A stretch of DNA of 64,000 bases from Scleromatobacter humisilvae (GTDB lineage Bacteria > Pseudomonadota > Gammaproteobacteria > Burkholderiales > Burkholderiaceae_C), in the NCBI RefSeq assembly GCF_023231945.1, contig NZ_JAJLJH010000001.1, positions 1,736,001-1,800,000 of the forward strand. Reading direction: 5' to 3'. Positions 1 through 8,992 of the stretch are shown piece after piece. The notes under the pieces were generated by a model. It was given only the letters and a program-made list of their open reading frames with translations, made no database searches and had not been told where the DNA came from. Both the position numbers and the translations under genes were made by a program. How positions within the stretch are numbered: position 1 is the first letter of the stretch; every line of letters begins with the position of its first letter.

Positions 1-84
1 AACGAACGCCGGCGCGTGCTGCTGAAGCCAGCGTCGCGCCTCTGCACGGTAGGCGGCCTCTTCGGGGCTGTCTTGGAAGTCCAT
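1..84 (-). CDS. acyl-CoA dehydrogenase, N-terminal fragment (cut by window edge)
   Basis: Only the first 28 codons are inside the window. They read MDFQDSPEEAAYRAEARRWL and onward, the helical N-terminus typical of acyl-CoA dehydrogenases (DF-x3-E-x4-R). The ATG lies 2 bases after the stop of the complete acyl-CoA dehydrogenase upstream, so the two are probably co-transcribed and translationally coupled. Such adjacent pairs often form heteromeric enzymes that oxidise CoA thioesters of cyclic or branched acids; that the two pair here is inference. Confidence 0.7.
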   Translation of the reverse strand, partial: MDFQDSPEEAAYRAEARRWLQQHAPAFV

Positions 85-86
85 GG

Positions 87-1202
87 TCAGTGCGCCTTGC
101 GCAGTTCCAACTCAGACACCAGGCGATGCTTCCAGTAGCGCGGCGCACCGACTGCCAGGGCAAGTTGCTGGGCGCGCCGATAGTGCAGATGCGCGTCAAC
201 CTCCCAGGTGAAGCCCATGCCGCCGTGCGTCTGCACGTTCTCCTTCGCAGCCTGCCAGTGGGCGTCGCACGCCGCGATTCGAGCTGCAGCCGCAGCGATC
301 GGCAGTTCCGCACTGTCGTTGTCGAGGGCCCACGCCGCGTAGTAGGCGTTCGAACGCGCGAGCTGCGTTCGCACGTAGACGTCCGCCAGCTTGTGCTTGA
401 TCGCCTGGTAGCTGGCAACGGAACGCCCGAAGGCCTTGCGCTCCAGCGCGAAGTCCCTCGCCATCTCGAGGCACCGCTCGGCGCCCCCGATCTGCTCGAA
501 GGACAGAAGCGCCGCCGCGCGGCAGTGAATGCCTTCTGCCAGGATCCTGCCTTCGCCGTCTGCTCCCAATTGCTCCGCGCGCGCACCGGAGAAGTCGAGC
601 CGAGCGAGGCCGCGTGTCGGATCCAGCGATTCGAGGCGGGCACGGGCAACGCCTTCGCCCTGGAGAGCGACGAGAAACATCGTCGGGCCGGCGTCGGCCT
701 CTGCGAGCACCAGCGCCACGTCTGCGACATCCGCGTCGACGACGGGACATTTCGACCCGGTCAGGCGCCCACCATGCGCGCGGACGCGCAGCTCGCGCGG
801 CAGGATCTCTCCTGGCCCTTCGGCCGTGGCCATGCACCCGATCGCGGCACCTTGCGCCACCAGCGGCAGCCAGTGGGCGCGCTGAGATTCCGAACCCGCG
901 AGCTGCAGTCCCTGCGCGAACGCGTACAGCGTGGATGCAAACGGGACCGGCGCGAGCGCTCGTCCCATCTCCTCCGCGATGGCGCAGAGCTCGACGTGCG
1001 AGAGTCCGAGCCCACCGTAGGCCTCAGGGATGACGGTGGCGAGCCAGCCCATTTCCGCGACCTTCGACCACAGCGTCGCGTCGTGGGTCCGGCCATCGTC
1101 GTCCAGAACGGCACGCACCGTCGCGATGGGGCATTCGGCCGCGAGGAACTTGCGCACCTCATCCTTGAGCAGGCGCTGGTCAGGTGAATAGTCGAAGTTC
1201 AC
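87..1202 (-). CDS. acyl-CoA dehydrogenase family protein
   Basis: This 371-residue protein has the acyl-CoA dehydrogenase layout: an N-terminal helical domain (MNFDYSPDQRLLKDEVRKFL), a middle beta domain, and a C-terminal helical domain with the conserved FAD-contacting stretch ERKAFGRSVASYQAIKHKLAD and QTHGGMGFTWE. The family removes two hydrogens from an acyl-CoA thioester with FAD and passes electrons to ETF. It is shorter than the fatty-acid enzymes and resembles the small subunits seen in steroid or alicyclic acid catabolism. It lies downstream of the aldehyde dehydrogenase gene and 2 bases upstream of a second acyl-CoA dehydrogenase, so it belongs to an operon transcribed leftwards from about 4030. 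The substrate is unknown. Confidence 0.9.
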   Translation of the reverse strand: MNFDYSPDQRLLKDEVRKFLAAECPIATVRAVLDDDGRTHDATLWSKVAEMGWLATVIPEAYGGLGLSHVELCAIAEEMGRALAPVPFASTLYAFAQGLQLAGSESQRAHWLPLVAQGAAIGCMATAEGPGEILPRELRVRAHGGRLTGSKCPVVDADVADVALVLAEADAGPTMFLVALQGEGVARARLESLDPTRGLARLDFSGARAEQLGADGEGRILAEGIHCRAAALLSFEQIGGAERCLEMARDFALERKAFGRSVASYQAIKHKLADVYVRTQLARSNAYYAAWALDNDSAELPIAAAAARIAACDAHWQAAKENVQTHGGMGFTWEVDAHLHYRRAQQLALAVGAPRYWKHRLVSELELRKAH

Positions 1203-1218
1203 GGTCTGGTGCGCGCGA

Positions 1219-2709
1219 TCAGGCCGCGTGGATCTCGATCAGCTTCTGCTGCGTGTACTCGTGCAGGCCTTCGTCGCCAAGTTCCCGCCCGTAGCCCGAC
1301 CGCTTCATGCCACCGAACGGCCCGTTGGACAGCTGCGTGCCTGCGCCACCGTTGAGCGTGACGCCACCCGTGCGGATCTGCAGCGCCATCTCCCAAGAGC
1401 GCCCCACGTCCTTGCTGATGATCCCGCCGCGAAGACCGAACTTCGAATCGTTGGCGATCGCGATCGCTTCGTCGTCCGATTCGAATCCGATGACGACACC
1501 GACGGGCCCGAAGATCTCCTCCTGCGCCAAGGGCGACTTGCTGTCGACGTCGCCGAACAGGGTCGGTTCATGGAAGAAGCCGCGCGACAGGTGTGCCGGC
1601 CGGCGCCCGCCGGCGAGCAGCGCCGCCTTGGTGTCCTGGCCGATCTCGACGAAGCGCTCGGTTCGTGCGCGGGCCGCCTCGCGAATCAGCGGGCCCATCT
1701 GCGTGGCCGGATCGAGCGTGTCGCCGACCGTCACCGCCTTCGTCTTCTCGACCAGGCGCCGCGTGAATTCCGCACGCACGGCGTTGTGAACGACCGCGCG
1801 CGTGTTCATGGCACAACCCTGCCCAGCGTGACTCGTGAATCCACGCAGCGCGGTGTTCACGGCCAGGTCGATGTCGGCGTCCTCTCGAACAATGAGCGCC
1901 GACTTGCCGCCAAGCTCGAGCAGCACGCGCTTGAGGCTCGGCGCACATTGCGCAGCGATAGCCGCACCGACAGTGTCTGAGCCGGTGAATGTGACCAGGT
2001 CGATCATCGGATCGGTGGTCAGGAACTCTCCGACCTCCTTGCCGCCGGTGACGACATTCAACACACCCGGTGGCAGACCGGCCTCATGCGCTGCTTCCGC
2101 CAGCACCATGGCCTCGAACGGCGTGTAGGGAGAGGGCTTGAGCACGCAGGTATTGCCGGTGACCAGCGCCGGCACGATCTTCACCAAGTCGAGGAAGAAC
2201 GGGAAGTTGTAGGGCGTGATCGCCGACACCACGCCCACGGGCTCGCGGACCACGAAGGCCGATCCCAGCATGCGGCCGCCACCAGGCTGCGGCGTCAGTT
2301 CCGGCGGCAACGCGGTGACCGGCGACCGGTGCGCTGTTTCCAGGAACCAGCGGAAGTGCTTCATCGGCAGGTCGAACTGCCGCCCGCGGGTCTGGCTGGA
2401 GACGGAGCCCGCTTCGAGCGTGATCAGACGGCAGATCTCGTCGACGCGTCCGATGAGGATGTCGTGCAGCCGTTGCAGGGTCGCGCAGCGTTCAGCCGCA
2501 CTCATCCGCGACCAGGGCCCTCGATCGAACGCGGCCCGGGCCGCGCCGACGGCAGCACGCACTTCCGATTCGCCGCCGACCGGCGCGAGCCCGATCACCT
2601 CCTCGGTCGACGGATTCAGTACCGCTTCCCGCGATCCGGGAGCGACGGTCACGAATTCGCCACCGATGTAGAGGGCGTCGGGGTGCTTCAGGGGAAGTTC
2701 AAAGGCCAA
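1219..2709 (-). CDS. aldehyde dehydrogenase family protein
   Basis: The protein is 496 residues and has all hallmarks of NAD(P)-dependent aldehyde dehydrogenases: the cofactor-binding FTGSDTVG near residue 241, the general base Glu in ELGGKS (E265), the catalytic Cys in AGQGCAMNTR (C299) and EEIFGPV near the C-terminus. It oxidises an aldehyde to an acid or a CoA ester. I chose the TTG at 2709 because a strong ribosome binding site (TAAGGAGTG) sits just upstream; an open frame extends further to 2790 but overlaps the preceding amidohydrolase gene. It lies 28 bases downstream of that gene and is probably co-transcribed with it. Confidence 0.92.
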   Translation of the reverse strand: MAFELPLKHPDALYIGGEFVTVAPGSREAVLNPSTEEVIGLAPVGGESEVRAAVGAARAAFDRGPWSRMSAAERCATLQRLHDILIGRVDEICRLITLEAGSVSSQTRGRQFDLPMKHFRWFLETAHRSPVTALPPELTPQPGGGRMLGSAFVVREPVGVVSAITPYNFPFFLDLVKIVPALVTGNTCVLKPSPYTPFEAMVLAEAAHEAGLPPGVLNVVTGGKEVGEFLTTDPMIDLVTFTGSDTVGAAIAAQCAPSLKRVLLELGGKSALIVREDADIDLAVNTALRGFTSHAGQGCAMNTRAVVHNAVRAEFTRRLVEKTKAVTVGDTLDPATQMGPLIREAARARTERFVEIGQDTKAALLAGGRRPAHLSRGFFHEPTLFGDVDSKSPLAQEEIFGPVGVVIGFESDDEAIAIANDSKFGLRGGIISKDVGRSWEMALQIRTGGVTLNGGAGTQLSNGPFGGMKRSGYGRELGDEGLHEYTQQKLIEIHAA

Positions 2710-2737
2710 GGCGGCACTCCTTAGACAGAGCCTGCGC

Positions 2738-4030
2738 TCACATGTGCGAGAGGATCTTCTTGATGTCCGCCGAGGTAACCGGCCGATCACTCGACTGCGA
2801 AGGGTTCAGGCCGCCGCGCGACATCGGAGCGGTATCGACACCCGTCGCGAGCGCCCGCAGTGCACCGACCGTGCACTTGTCGCGGCCGCCCATCGCGGAG
2901 AACGGGTCGTAGCTGAACTCGCGCATCGCGTTCAGGTGCGTCATGCGATCGATGTCGTACGCCGGCAGGTTGCGGAGCGACTTCCACAGATGCTCCGGCG
3001 AATGCGGCCACGTGGCGTCCGAATGGGGATAGTCGGCTTCCCACGTGATCATGTCGATGCCGATGTCCTGGCGATTGCGAACGCCGAAGTCGTCGTCGAT
3101 GAAGCAGGTGATGATGTGACGGCGGAACACGTCGCTGGGACGCTCCTTGCCGAAGGTCGTGCGCGTCCACGGGCTGTGCTGCTGGTAGGTGAAGTCGGCG
3201 CGCTCGAGCAGGTACGGAATCCAGCCGATGCCGCCCTCGGACAGGGCCATGCGCAAGCCGGGATAGCGCTTCCAGAAACTGGCGAAAAGCCAGTCGGAGG
3301 CGGCGTTCGCGATGGAGATCGGCATCGACGTGATCCACGCATCGATCGGCGACTCGTCAGAGGGGTATGGCGCATTGCCGGCAGAGCCGATGTGGCAGCA
3401 CAGCACGACCTTGTTGGCCTCGCACGTAGCCCACAGCGGCTCCCACACGTCCGCATGCAGGCTCGGCAGTCCGATCAACGCGGGGTTCTCCGGGAAGGAG
3501 ACGGCGTGAACGCCGAGCTTGACCATGCGCTCGACTTCCGCGACGGCGAGGCTCACATCCCACAGAGGCAGCAGCGCGAGCTTGATGAAACGCTCCGGGT
3601 ACTTGCCGCACCAGTCATGGACATGCCAGTCGTTGTAGGCGCGGATGGTGGCCAGGGCCAGTTCCTTGTCCTGCATCTTCTGGAAGCGCGCGCCCGCGAA
3701 TCCGGGGAATGAGCCGAAGCAGATCGATCCCAGGACGCCGTTCGCGTTCATGTCGCCGATCCGGGCATCGATGTCGTAGCAACCCTTGCGAACCTGCTCG
3801 TACGAAACGGGCTCGAAGCCATACTCTTCGCGCGGCCGGCCCGCCACGGCGTTCAGGCCGAGCCCCGGGGCCCGCATCCCTTCGAGCTGCCATTGATGTG
3901 CCCCGTTGCTTCCCCGGACGACCTTCGGTGCGCGATCCTTGAACTTGGCCGGCATGTGACGGATGAACATGTCATCCGGTTCGATCAGGTGGTCATCAAC
4001 GCTGACCAGCACCATGTCTTGAAATTCCAC
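2738..4030 (-). CDS. amidohydrolase family 2 (TIM-barrel) protein
   Basis: This 430-residue protein belongs to the amidohydrolase-related family 2. It opens with a metal-binding type strand (VSVDDHLIEPDDMF), has CHIGSAGNAP in the middle for a second His ligand, and ends with WEADYPHSDATWPHSPEH, the usual D-P-H-x-D stretch. Members hydrolyse or decarboxylate ring compounds, including enzymes of the ACMSD/gamma-resorcylate decarboxylase type; the exact reaction is not evident. The start is a GTG with ribosome binding site AGGAGA. It is the first gene of the leftward operon (amidohydrolase, aldehyde dehydrogenase, two acyl-CoA dehydrogenases), and a palindromic operator candidate lies 72-90 bases upstream. 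Confidence 0.88.
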   Translation of the reverse strand: MEFQDMVLVSVDDHLIEPDDMFIRHMPAKFKDRAPKVVRGSNGAHQWQLEGMRAPGLGLNAVAGRPREEYGFEPVSYEQVRKGCYDIDARIGDMNANGVLGSICFGSFPGFAGARFQKMQDKELALATIRAYNDWHVHDWCGKYPERFIKLALLPLWDVSLAVAEVERMVKLGVHAVSFPENPALIGLPSLHADVWEPLWATCEANKVVLCCHIGSAGNAPYPSDESPIDAWITSMPISIANAASDWLFASFWKRYPGLRMALSEGGIGWIPYLLERADFTYQQHSPWTRTTFGKERPSDVFRRHIITCFIDDDFGVRNRQDIGIDMITWEADYPHSDATWPHSPEHLWKSLRNLPAYDIDRMTHLNAMREFSYDPFSAMGGRDKCTVGALRALATGVDTAPMSRGGLNPSQSSDRPVTSADIKKILSHM

Positions 4031-4101
4031 GAGCGTCTCCTGTTTATGAATCTGGCCTCACCCGATCGCGAGCAACCACCTTGACTCAAAGTCTGCCATA
4101 A

Positions 4102-4120
4102 AAATGATTGTTCGTCAGTT
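4102..4120. promoter_or_regulatory. palindromic operator candidate, copy 1
   Basis: The sequence AAATGAT-TGTTC-GTCAGTT matches the perfect palindrome found at 5400-5418 in the right arm and in five of seven positions of the left arm. It lies upstream of the amidohydrolase operon, just past the stop of the thiolase gene. It is one of five related sites, each in front of a catabolic transcription unit, and probably binds a TetR-family repressor. Confidence 0.6.
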
Positions 4121-4140
4121 CTAAAACAATGAAGCGGCGA

Positions 4141-5337
4141 TCAGATGCGTTCGAACAGCGCCGCCAGGCCCTGGCCGCCCCCGATGCACATCGTCTCGAG
4201 CCCCCAGCGTCCATTGCGCCGGCGCAACTCGTGCAGCAGCGTGGCCAGCATACGCACACCTGTCGCACCGATGGGATGCCCCAATGAGATACCCGACCCG
4301 TTGACATTAAGCCGCTCGAGGTCAGCCCATCCCCACCCCTTGAGCACGGCCAGCGCCTGCGCGGCAAATGCTTCGTTCAGCTCGACAAGGTCCATCTGCT
4401 CGAGCGTGACACCCGTGCGACGGACCAGTTTCGCCACCGCGGGAACCGGGCCTATTCCCATCGAGGCCGGATGGCAGCCAGCAGCCGCCCACCCGGCGAA
4501 CCGGGCCATCGGTTTGAGGTTGAGCTCAGCCAAACGTGACTCGGCCACCACCAGGCAGGCTGCGGCCGCATCGTTCTGCTGGCTCGCGTTTCCCGCCGTC
4601 ACCGTGCCACCTGCGATGACGGATTTCAGCGCTGCCAGCGTCTGAGGGGTCGTTTCGGCCCGGATGCCTTCGTCACGCTCGAAGCGCACCGGGGCGCCCC
4701 TCTTCTGCGGAACGTCGATGGGCGCTACCTCATCGGCGAACCGTCCGGCCTCCCAAGCCGCGGCGGCGCGCTGGTGGCTGCGCGCCGCGAACGCATCGGA
4801 CTCCGCCCGGGTGATTCCGTACTCTCGCGCGAGGTTCTCCGCGGTCTCCGGCATGCCGGAGATCACGCCGAATCGCTCTTGTGGCTGTGAACGCTCACGA
4901 CCGCGCTGCAGGCGATCGTGGAACTGAACCGAGCCGCTGCGCGAGCCCCAGCGCATGTCGTTGCAGTAGTACTCGATGTTGCTCATGCTCTCGACGCCGA
5001 CGACGAGCACGACGTCGGCAACCCCGGTCTGCACCTGCATCGCAGCGTCGATGACCGCCTGCAGACCCGATCCGCATCGGCGATCCAGCGTGTAGCCTGG
5101 CACTTCGATCGGAAGACCCGCTTCGAGCGCCGCATAGCGCCCCATGCAGGGAGCTTCGCTCGACGAGTAAGACTGGGCGCAGATCACTTCGTCGATCGCC
5201 GACCCGTCGAGCCCGGTTCGCGCCAGTACCTCTCGAATCGCATGCGCCGCCAGTTGGTCGGCCGTCAGCGTCCGCAACGATCCGCCGAACGTGCCCACCG
5301 GCGTGCGCAGTGGCGACACGATTGCGGCTTGCCTCAT
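4141..5337 (-). CDS. thiolase (acetyl-CoA C-acyltransferase) family protein
   Basis: The protein is 398 residues, normal for type II thiolases. The nucleophilic Cys is C88 in TLDRRCGSGLQAV, the active-site His is in GHPIGATGVRML, and the second Cys is in CIGGGQGLAALFE at the C-terminus. Thiolases cleave 3-ketoacyl-CoA into acetyl-CoA and a shortened acyl-CoA, the last step of beta-oxidation-like ring-product degradation. The start chosen is the ATG at 5337 with ribosome binding site AGGAGA; a longer frame to 5364 has no such site. It is divergent from the CoA-transferase gene, sharing a 110-base intergenic region with a perfect palindromic operator. Confidence 0.93.
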   Translation of the reverse strand: MRQAAIVSPLRTPVGTFGGSLRTLTADQLAAHAIREVLARTGLDGSAIDEVICAQSYSSSEAPCMGRYAALEAGLPIEVPGYTLDRRCGSGLQAVIDAAMQVQTGVADVVLVVGVESMSNIEYYCNDMRWGSRSGSVQFHDRLQRGRERSQPQERFGVISGMPETAENLAREYGITRAESDAFAARSHQRAAAAWEAGRFADEVAPIDVPQKRGAPVRFERDEGIRAETTPQTLAALKSVIAGGTVTAGNASQQNDAAAACLVVAESRLAELNLKPMARFAGWAAAGCHPASMGIGPVPAVAKLVRRTGVTLEQMDLVELNEAFAAQALAVLKGWGWADLERLNVNGSGISLGHPIGATGVRMLATLLHELRRRNGRWGLETMCIGGGQGLAALFERI

Positions 5338-5399
5338 GTTGTCTCCTTCGCGCGTCGTGCGCACCGACTCTTGAACAGGTTCGGCGAAGCATACATTTA

Positions 5400-5418
5400 A
5401 ACTGACTGTTTGTCAGTT
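5400..5418. promoter_or_regulatory. palindromic operator candidate, copy 2 (perfect)
   Basis: AACTGAC-TGTTT-GTCAGTT is a perfect inverted repeat with 7-base arms and a 5-base spacer. It sits in the divergent promoter region between the thiolase (minus) and the CoA-transferase (plus), where one bound dimer could control both directions. Size and symmetry fit a TetR-family operator. Related copies lie at 4102, 8616, 14230 and 17565. Confidence 0.75.
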
Positions 5419-5447
5419 ATATTCGTGAAAACGAGGAGAGCATTCCG

Positions 5448-6743
5448 ATGACCGAGCAGGACAGTGCCGCTATCGACTGGTCGACGATCGTCCGCCCTGG
5501 CGACCGCGTCATGTGGGGACAGGGCGCCGCGGAGCCGACGCCTCTCGTGCGCTCACTGATGGCACAGCGCGCGAACATCGGTCGATTCGAGGCCTTCATC
5601 GGCACGACTTGGGGCGACGCCGTCTCGGCAGAGCATGCGGATTTCGTCAGCTACGTCTCCTATTGCGGCGCTGGCAACAACAGGCATCTGGCTCGCGCCG
5701 GTGTCCTCGACATCTGGCCTGTCCACTACTCCGAACTCCCCGGGCAGATCCTGCACGGTTCGTTGCGTGTCGACGTACTGCTGCTGCAGGTCGCCCCGAT
5801 CAACGCGTCGGGAAAGTACAGTTTGTCGATGGCATGCGAGTACCTGGCGGCAGCGATCGCCACGGCACGCGTGATCGTGGTCGAGGTCAACGACCAGGCG
5901 CCGTGGACGCACGGCTCACATCGGCTTTGCCCCAAACGTGTGGATCACGTCTTCAATACCTCGCGAACGCCAATCGACGCGCCGTCATCAGCGGCCGGCG
6001 AGGTGGAACGCGAAGTCGCTCGCCATGTCGCGACGCTGATCGAGGACGGCGCGACGCTCCAATGCGGCATAGGCAATCTCCCGGAAGCCGTGCTCCGAGA
6101 GTTGGTCGATCGGCGCGACCTCGGATTTCATTCGGGGGCCATGGGCGACCAGGCGGCACTACTCTCGAAGGCGGGGGTCATCAACAACAGCAGGAAGTCC
6201 CTCGATCGCGGTGTCTCCGTGGCAGGCGTCTTGATGGGGACCTCCATCGTGCGACGCTTCGCGCACGGCAACCCCTCGGTACAGTTGCGCGACACGGCAT
6301 ACACCCATGGCATCGATGTCCTGGGCTGCATTGATCGCTTCGTCGCGATCAATTCCGCCGTTGAAGTCGACCTGACCGGCCAGGTCAACGCCGAGGTAGC
6401 CGCCGGAAGTTACGTCGGTGCAGTTGGCGGCGGCGCCGACTTCCTGCGCGGCGCGAATCGTTCGAAAGGCGGTCTGCCGATCGTCGCATTGCCATCTCGG
6501 GCCAGATCCGGCGCATCGGTCAAGGCGCGCATTGTCGCTAGGCTAGACGGCCCCGTCAGCACCGCTCGAAGCGATGCGGGATTCATCGTGACCGAATATG
6601 GAATCGCCGATCTTCGAGGGCAGACGCTGTCCCGCCGCGTTCGCCGCATGATCGAGATCGCCCACCCGGCGGACCGCGCGGACCTCGAGGCACAGGCCGG
6701 CAAGGCCATGCACCGAGGATCCCCCGGGCGCTCGACGCCCTGA
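5448..6743 (+). CDS. acetyl-CoA hydrolase/transferase family protein (CoA-transferase)
   Basis: At 431 residues the protein matches the acetyl-CoA hydrolase/4-hydroxybutyrate CoA-transferase family. Visible features are the N-terminal PGDRVMWGQGAAEPTPLVRSL, a central glycine-rich GIGNLPEAVL, then the dense conserved stretch INSAVEVDLTGQVNAE and, near the end, VTEYGIADLRGQTL. Members move CoA between acetyl-CoA and an organic acid or hydrolyse CoA esters. The ATG start is preceded by ribosome binding site GAGGAGAG. It is divergent from the thiolase gene, and likely activates the acid substrate of the pathway; the substrate is not evident. Confidence 0.9.
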   Translation: MTEQDSAAIDWSTIVRPGDRVMWGQGAAEPTPLVRSLMAQRANIGRFEAFIGTTWGDAVSAEHADFVSYVSYCGAGNNRHLARAGVLDIWPVHYSELPGQILHGSLRVDVLLLQVAPINASGKYSLSMACEYLAAAIATARVIVVEVNDQAPWTHGSHRLCPKRVDHVFNTSRTPIDAPSSAAGEVEREVARHVATLIEDGATLQCGIGNLPEAVLRELVDRRDLGFHSGAMGDQAALLSKAGVINNSRKSLDRGVSVAGVLMGTSIVRRFAHGNPSVQLRDTAYTHGIDVLGCIDRFVAINSAVEVDLTGQVNAEVAAGSYVGAVGGGADFLRGANRSKGGLPIVALPSRARSGASVKARIVARLDGPVSTARSDAGFIVTEYGIADLRGQTLSRRVRRMIEIAHPADRADLEAQAGKAMHRGSPGRSTP

Positions 6744-6861
6744 CGCTCTCCCGATCTAGACCTGTACGGTCGTGCGCTGGTGGATCGCCAAGAGCCCAAC
6801 TGGCCTTTGCCGCTGGATAGGTTCACGGCCTTCTGCGTACCGCTTGCGGTGGAGCGTTTCG

Positions 6862-7443
6862 TCAGACGCGCTCGTAGGAGGCCCGAAGTTCGCCCTTCGC
6901 CACGGCGTGGCGCCGAACGGCATTCGCCAGTTCTCGCCTCGAGGCCCTGTCGCCCAGGGCAAGCGCTCGATCGAGCGCGTACACCTGGAAGACGTAGACA
7001 TGCGGTCCATGTCCGGGTGGCGGATCGGGAGGCGTGTAGCCGAGCCGATGCAAGCCATTGACGCCAAGCTTGAAGCCGGGCCGCGCAGTCTCGGAGCCTT
7101 TTGCTGCGAACGCCCCGGCAGGTAGGGAAGCGTCGACGCCGGCACCACCCCAGGCCACGAGGTGCACGAACGGCTGGCCGGTCGGACTGTCCACGTCCTC
7201 CACCAGCACGACAACACTTCTCGCCGAGCCCGGGACACCCCGCCAGGACAACGGCGGGGAGGTCCGCTCGCCGTCGGCCGTGTGGGCCTTGGGAATACTG
7301 CCGCCGTGGGCGAAGGCAGCGCTCTCGACAACCAGCGTCGCAGGCACCGCTGGAAGGGATGGATCGACGTAGAGTGCCTTTTCCGCACCCGCACGAATCC
7401 GCCGCAGCAATCGGCCGAACCAGGATGGAAGCCAGGCAACCAT
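6862..7443 (-). CDS. YbhB/YbcL-family (PEBP-like) protein
   Basis: The 193-residue protein belongs to the phosphatidylethanolamine-binding / Raf-kinase-inhibitor-like family of bacteria. Family signatures are TSPPLSWRGVPGSARSVVV with VEDVDSP (the D-P-D-x-P loop region), HLVAWG and the ligand-site stretch GYTPPDPPPGHGPHVYVFQVYALD. Its biochemical role in bacteria is poorly known. It starts 5 bases after the SDR stop and is presumably the last gene of that leftward operon. Its N-terminal 20 residues are basic and hydrophobic but do not form a clear signal peptide. Confidence 0.85.
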   Translation of the reverse strand: MVAWLPSWFGRLLRRIRAGAEKALYVDPSLPAVPATLVVESAAFAHGGSIPKAHTADGERTSPPLSWRGVPGSARSVVVLVEDVDSPTGQPFVHLVAWGGAGVDASLPAGAFAAKGSETARPGFKLGVNGLHRLGYTPPDPPPGHGPHVYVFQVYALDRALALGDRASRRELANAVRRHAVAKGELRASYERV

Positions 7444-7448
7444 GTTGC

Positions 7449-8198
7449 TCAGGCCAACATCACGCCACCATCGACGACGATCTCGGCGCCGACGATGAAC
7501 GATGCATCCCCAGACAGCAGGAATGCCACCGCTTTCGCGATCTCGATCGCCTCGCCCATGCGCTTCATCGCAGTCTGGGCAGCGATCGGATCAGTCTGCT
7601 CCTTGGAGCCGCGAGTCAACGGCGTCAGGATGGGACCGGGAGAGACGCAATTGACGCGGATGCCCCGTGTCGCGTACTCGATGGCCACCGAGCGCGTCAT
7701 GCCGATCACCGCGTGCTTGCTGGCCGTGTATGCATCCAGCCGCCGCAGCCCGAGGTGCCCGTAGATCGACCCAATGTTGACGATCGCGCCGCCGCCGCAG
7801 CGCTCGATCGCCGGCAGTTGGGCTCTCATCCCGTGGTAGACACCGTCGAGGTTGACGCCGAGCACACGGCGCCATTCTTCCGGCTCGATCTCGGGTAGTG
7901 CGGCGAATCTTCCGCTGATGCCCGCATTGTTGACGGCCAGATGCAGTGAGCCGAACTCCTGTTCGGCCTTCCTGACAGCTGCCTCCGATTCCCCGGCGCT
8001 CGAGACATCGGCACGAAAGGCTAGCGCTCGGCCTCCCGTCTCGCGGATCGCCTGAGCAACGAGCTCTGCCTTGTCGAATTGCACGTCAACCACCAGCACG
8101 GCCGCGCCGCCTGACGCCAACTCGACAGCCACCGCCTCGCCAATACCGCCCGCGGCTCCCGTGACCAGCGCCACCTTGTCTGCAAATGTCCTGTTCAA
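7449..8198 (-). CDS. short-chain dehydrogenase/reductase (SDR), first paralogue
   Basis: The 249-residue protein is a classical SDR. The cofactor motif TGAAGGIGEAVA is at residues 13-24, NNAG follows near residue 89, and the catalytic YTASKHAV motif is present with its preceding Ser. The Asp after beta-strand 2 (VVDVQ) suggests preference for NAD. It ends IVGAEIVVDGGVML, the typical C-terminal signature. It is closely similar to the SDR at 11164-11910. It would oxidise or reduce a hydroxyl/keto intermediate. It sits between a likely broken gene (8211-8551) and the PEBP-like gene, in a unit that starts near the operator at 8616. Confidence 0.93.
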   Translation of the reverse strand: MNRTFADKVALVTGAAGGIGEAVAVELASGGAAVLVVDVQFDKAELVAQAIRETGGRALAFRADVSSAGESEAAVRKAEQEFGSLHLAVNNAGISGRFAALPEIEPEEWRRVLGVNLDGVYHGMRAQLPAIERCGGGAIVNIGSIYGHLGLRRLDAYTASKHAVIGMTRSVAIEYATRGIRVNCVSPGPILTPLTRGSKEQTDPIAAQTAMKRMGEAIEIAKAVAFLLSGDASFIVGAEIVVDGGVMLA

Positions 8199-8210
8199 GT
8201 TCTGTCTCCG

Positions 8211-8551
8211 TCATTGATGTTCGTGAGGAAATTGGTCTCGCGGCGGCTGCAGGAATGCCTTGCCGAGGTCGCCGTAGAGCCATCCGGTTCGTGCAATCAG
8301 CGCAGTGAGCGCGTCCAATGCAGCCGTGCGCGCCAGGACTTCGACTGGCCGACCGGATCGGCACCGTCCTCGACGCTGGCGATGCAGGCCGACAGCGCGG
8401 CATGCCGCTCCGCCGGCGCCGTGATGGCGAGACGCACACTCCTCGATGACTCTGATGGGGCGGCGCCACGGGAATCTGTCGGTGGCGCCAAGATTCCGAA
8501 ATTCAAGTCAATAGCCTGCAGTGCCCATGCGCCGAATTCGAGATATTCCAC
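8211..8551 (-). pseudogene. hypothetical gene apparently split by a 1-base frameshift
   Basis: A GTG at 8551 preceded by AAGGGG opens a reading frame that begins VEYLEFGAWALQAIDLNFGI and ends at a stop at 8297. From about 8339 a second frame, offset as if one base were missing, carries protein-like sequence (VLARTAALDALTALIARTGW, then YGDLGKAFLQPP) to a stop at 8211, only 12 bases before the SDR start. Joined, the two would give about 113 residues. I do not recognise the family. The alternative is that the upstream frame is a genuine 84-residue protein. It would be the first gene of the SDR/PEBP operon, downstream of the operator at 8616. Confidence 0.45.
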
Positions 8552-8615
8552 GGTTGACCCCTTGCTCGCCCAAGGACGCTGCGCCCCCTGCGGTTACTTG
8601 CTTCCAGGCCATAAT

Positions 8616-8634
8616 AATTGACTGTTACTCAGTT
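8616..8634. promoter_or_regulatory. palindromic operator candidate, copy 3
   Basis: AATTGAC-TGTTA-CTCAGTT differs from the perfect copy at 5400 by one base in the left arm and one in the right. It lies upstream of the SDR operon (minus) and about 360 bases upstream of the TetR gene (plus). The remainder of 8635-8992 carries no convincing gene; an 84-codon frame there lacks a ribosome binding site. Confidence 0.6.
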
Positions 8635-8992
8635 CTATCGAGGGTTTCCACTGCCAGCAGATGACACAGGGCTGGCCGCGACAACGCCAGGGATAGACGT
8701 CATCTATCGGCGAAAGATAGCTGATCTTCAGTCATTTATAAATAAATCCTCGGACATGCTGGACAGTTCGAACAACCCTCCATTCGGTTACCACACTACT
8801 GCGAAGATCCGAACCAAGGCGGTGCGCCACGTCTGGCCGAAGAACGGAACTCGACAACTTTTGTTGACGTAGCGTCACCTGTCGGATCTTCGATGTCCAG
8901 GCCACGCACCCGATCTCGAGGAGCGGAATCAGCCGGTGTAGACTTGAACGACACATTGCTGAAGCTTCATCTTCTCTGGAATTGGATTGGTC

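Noticed and set aside
8618-8872. A short plus-strand frame after operator copy 3
   Set aside because: It starts inside the palindrome, has no ribosome binding site and no protein-like pattern.
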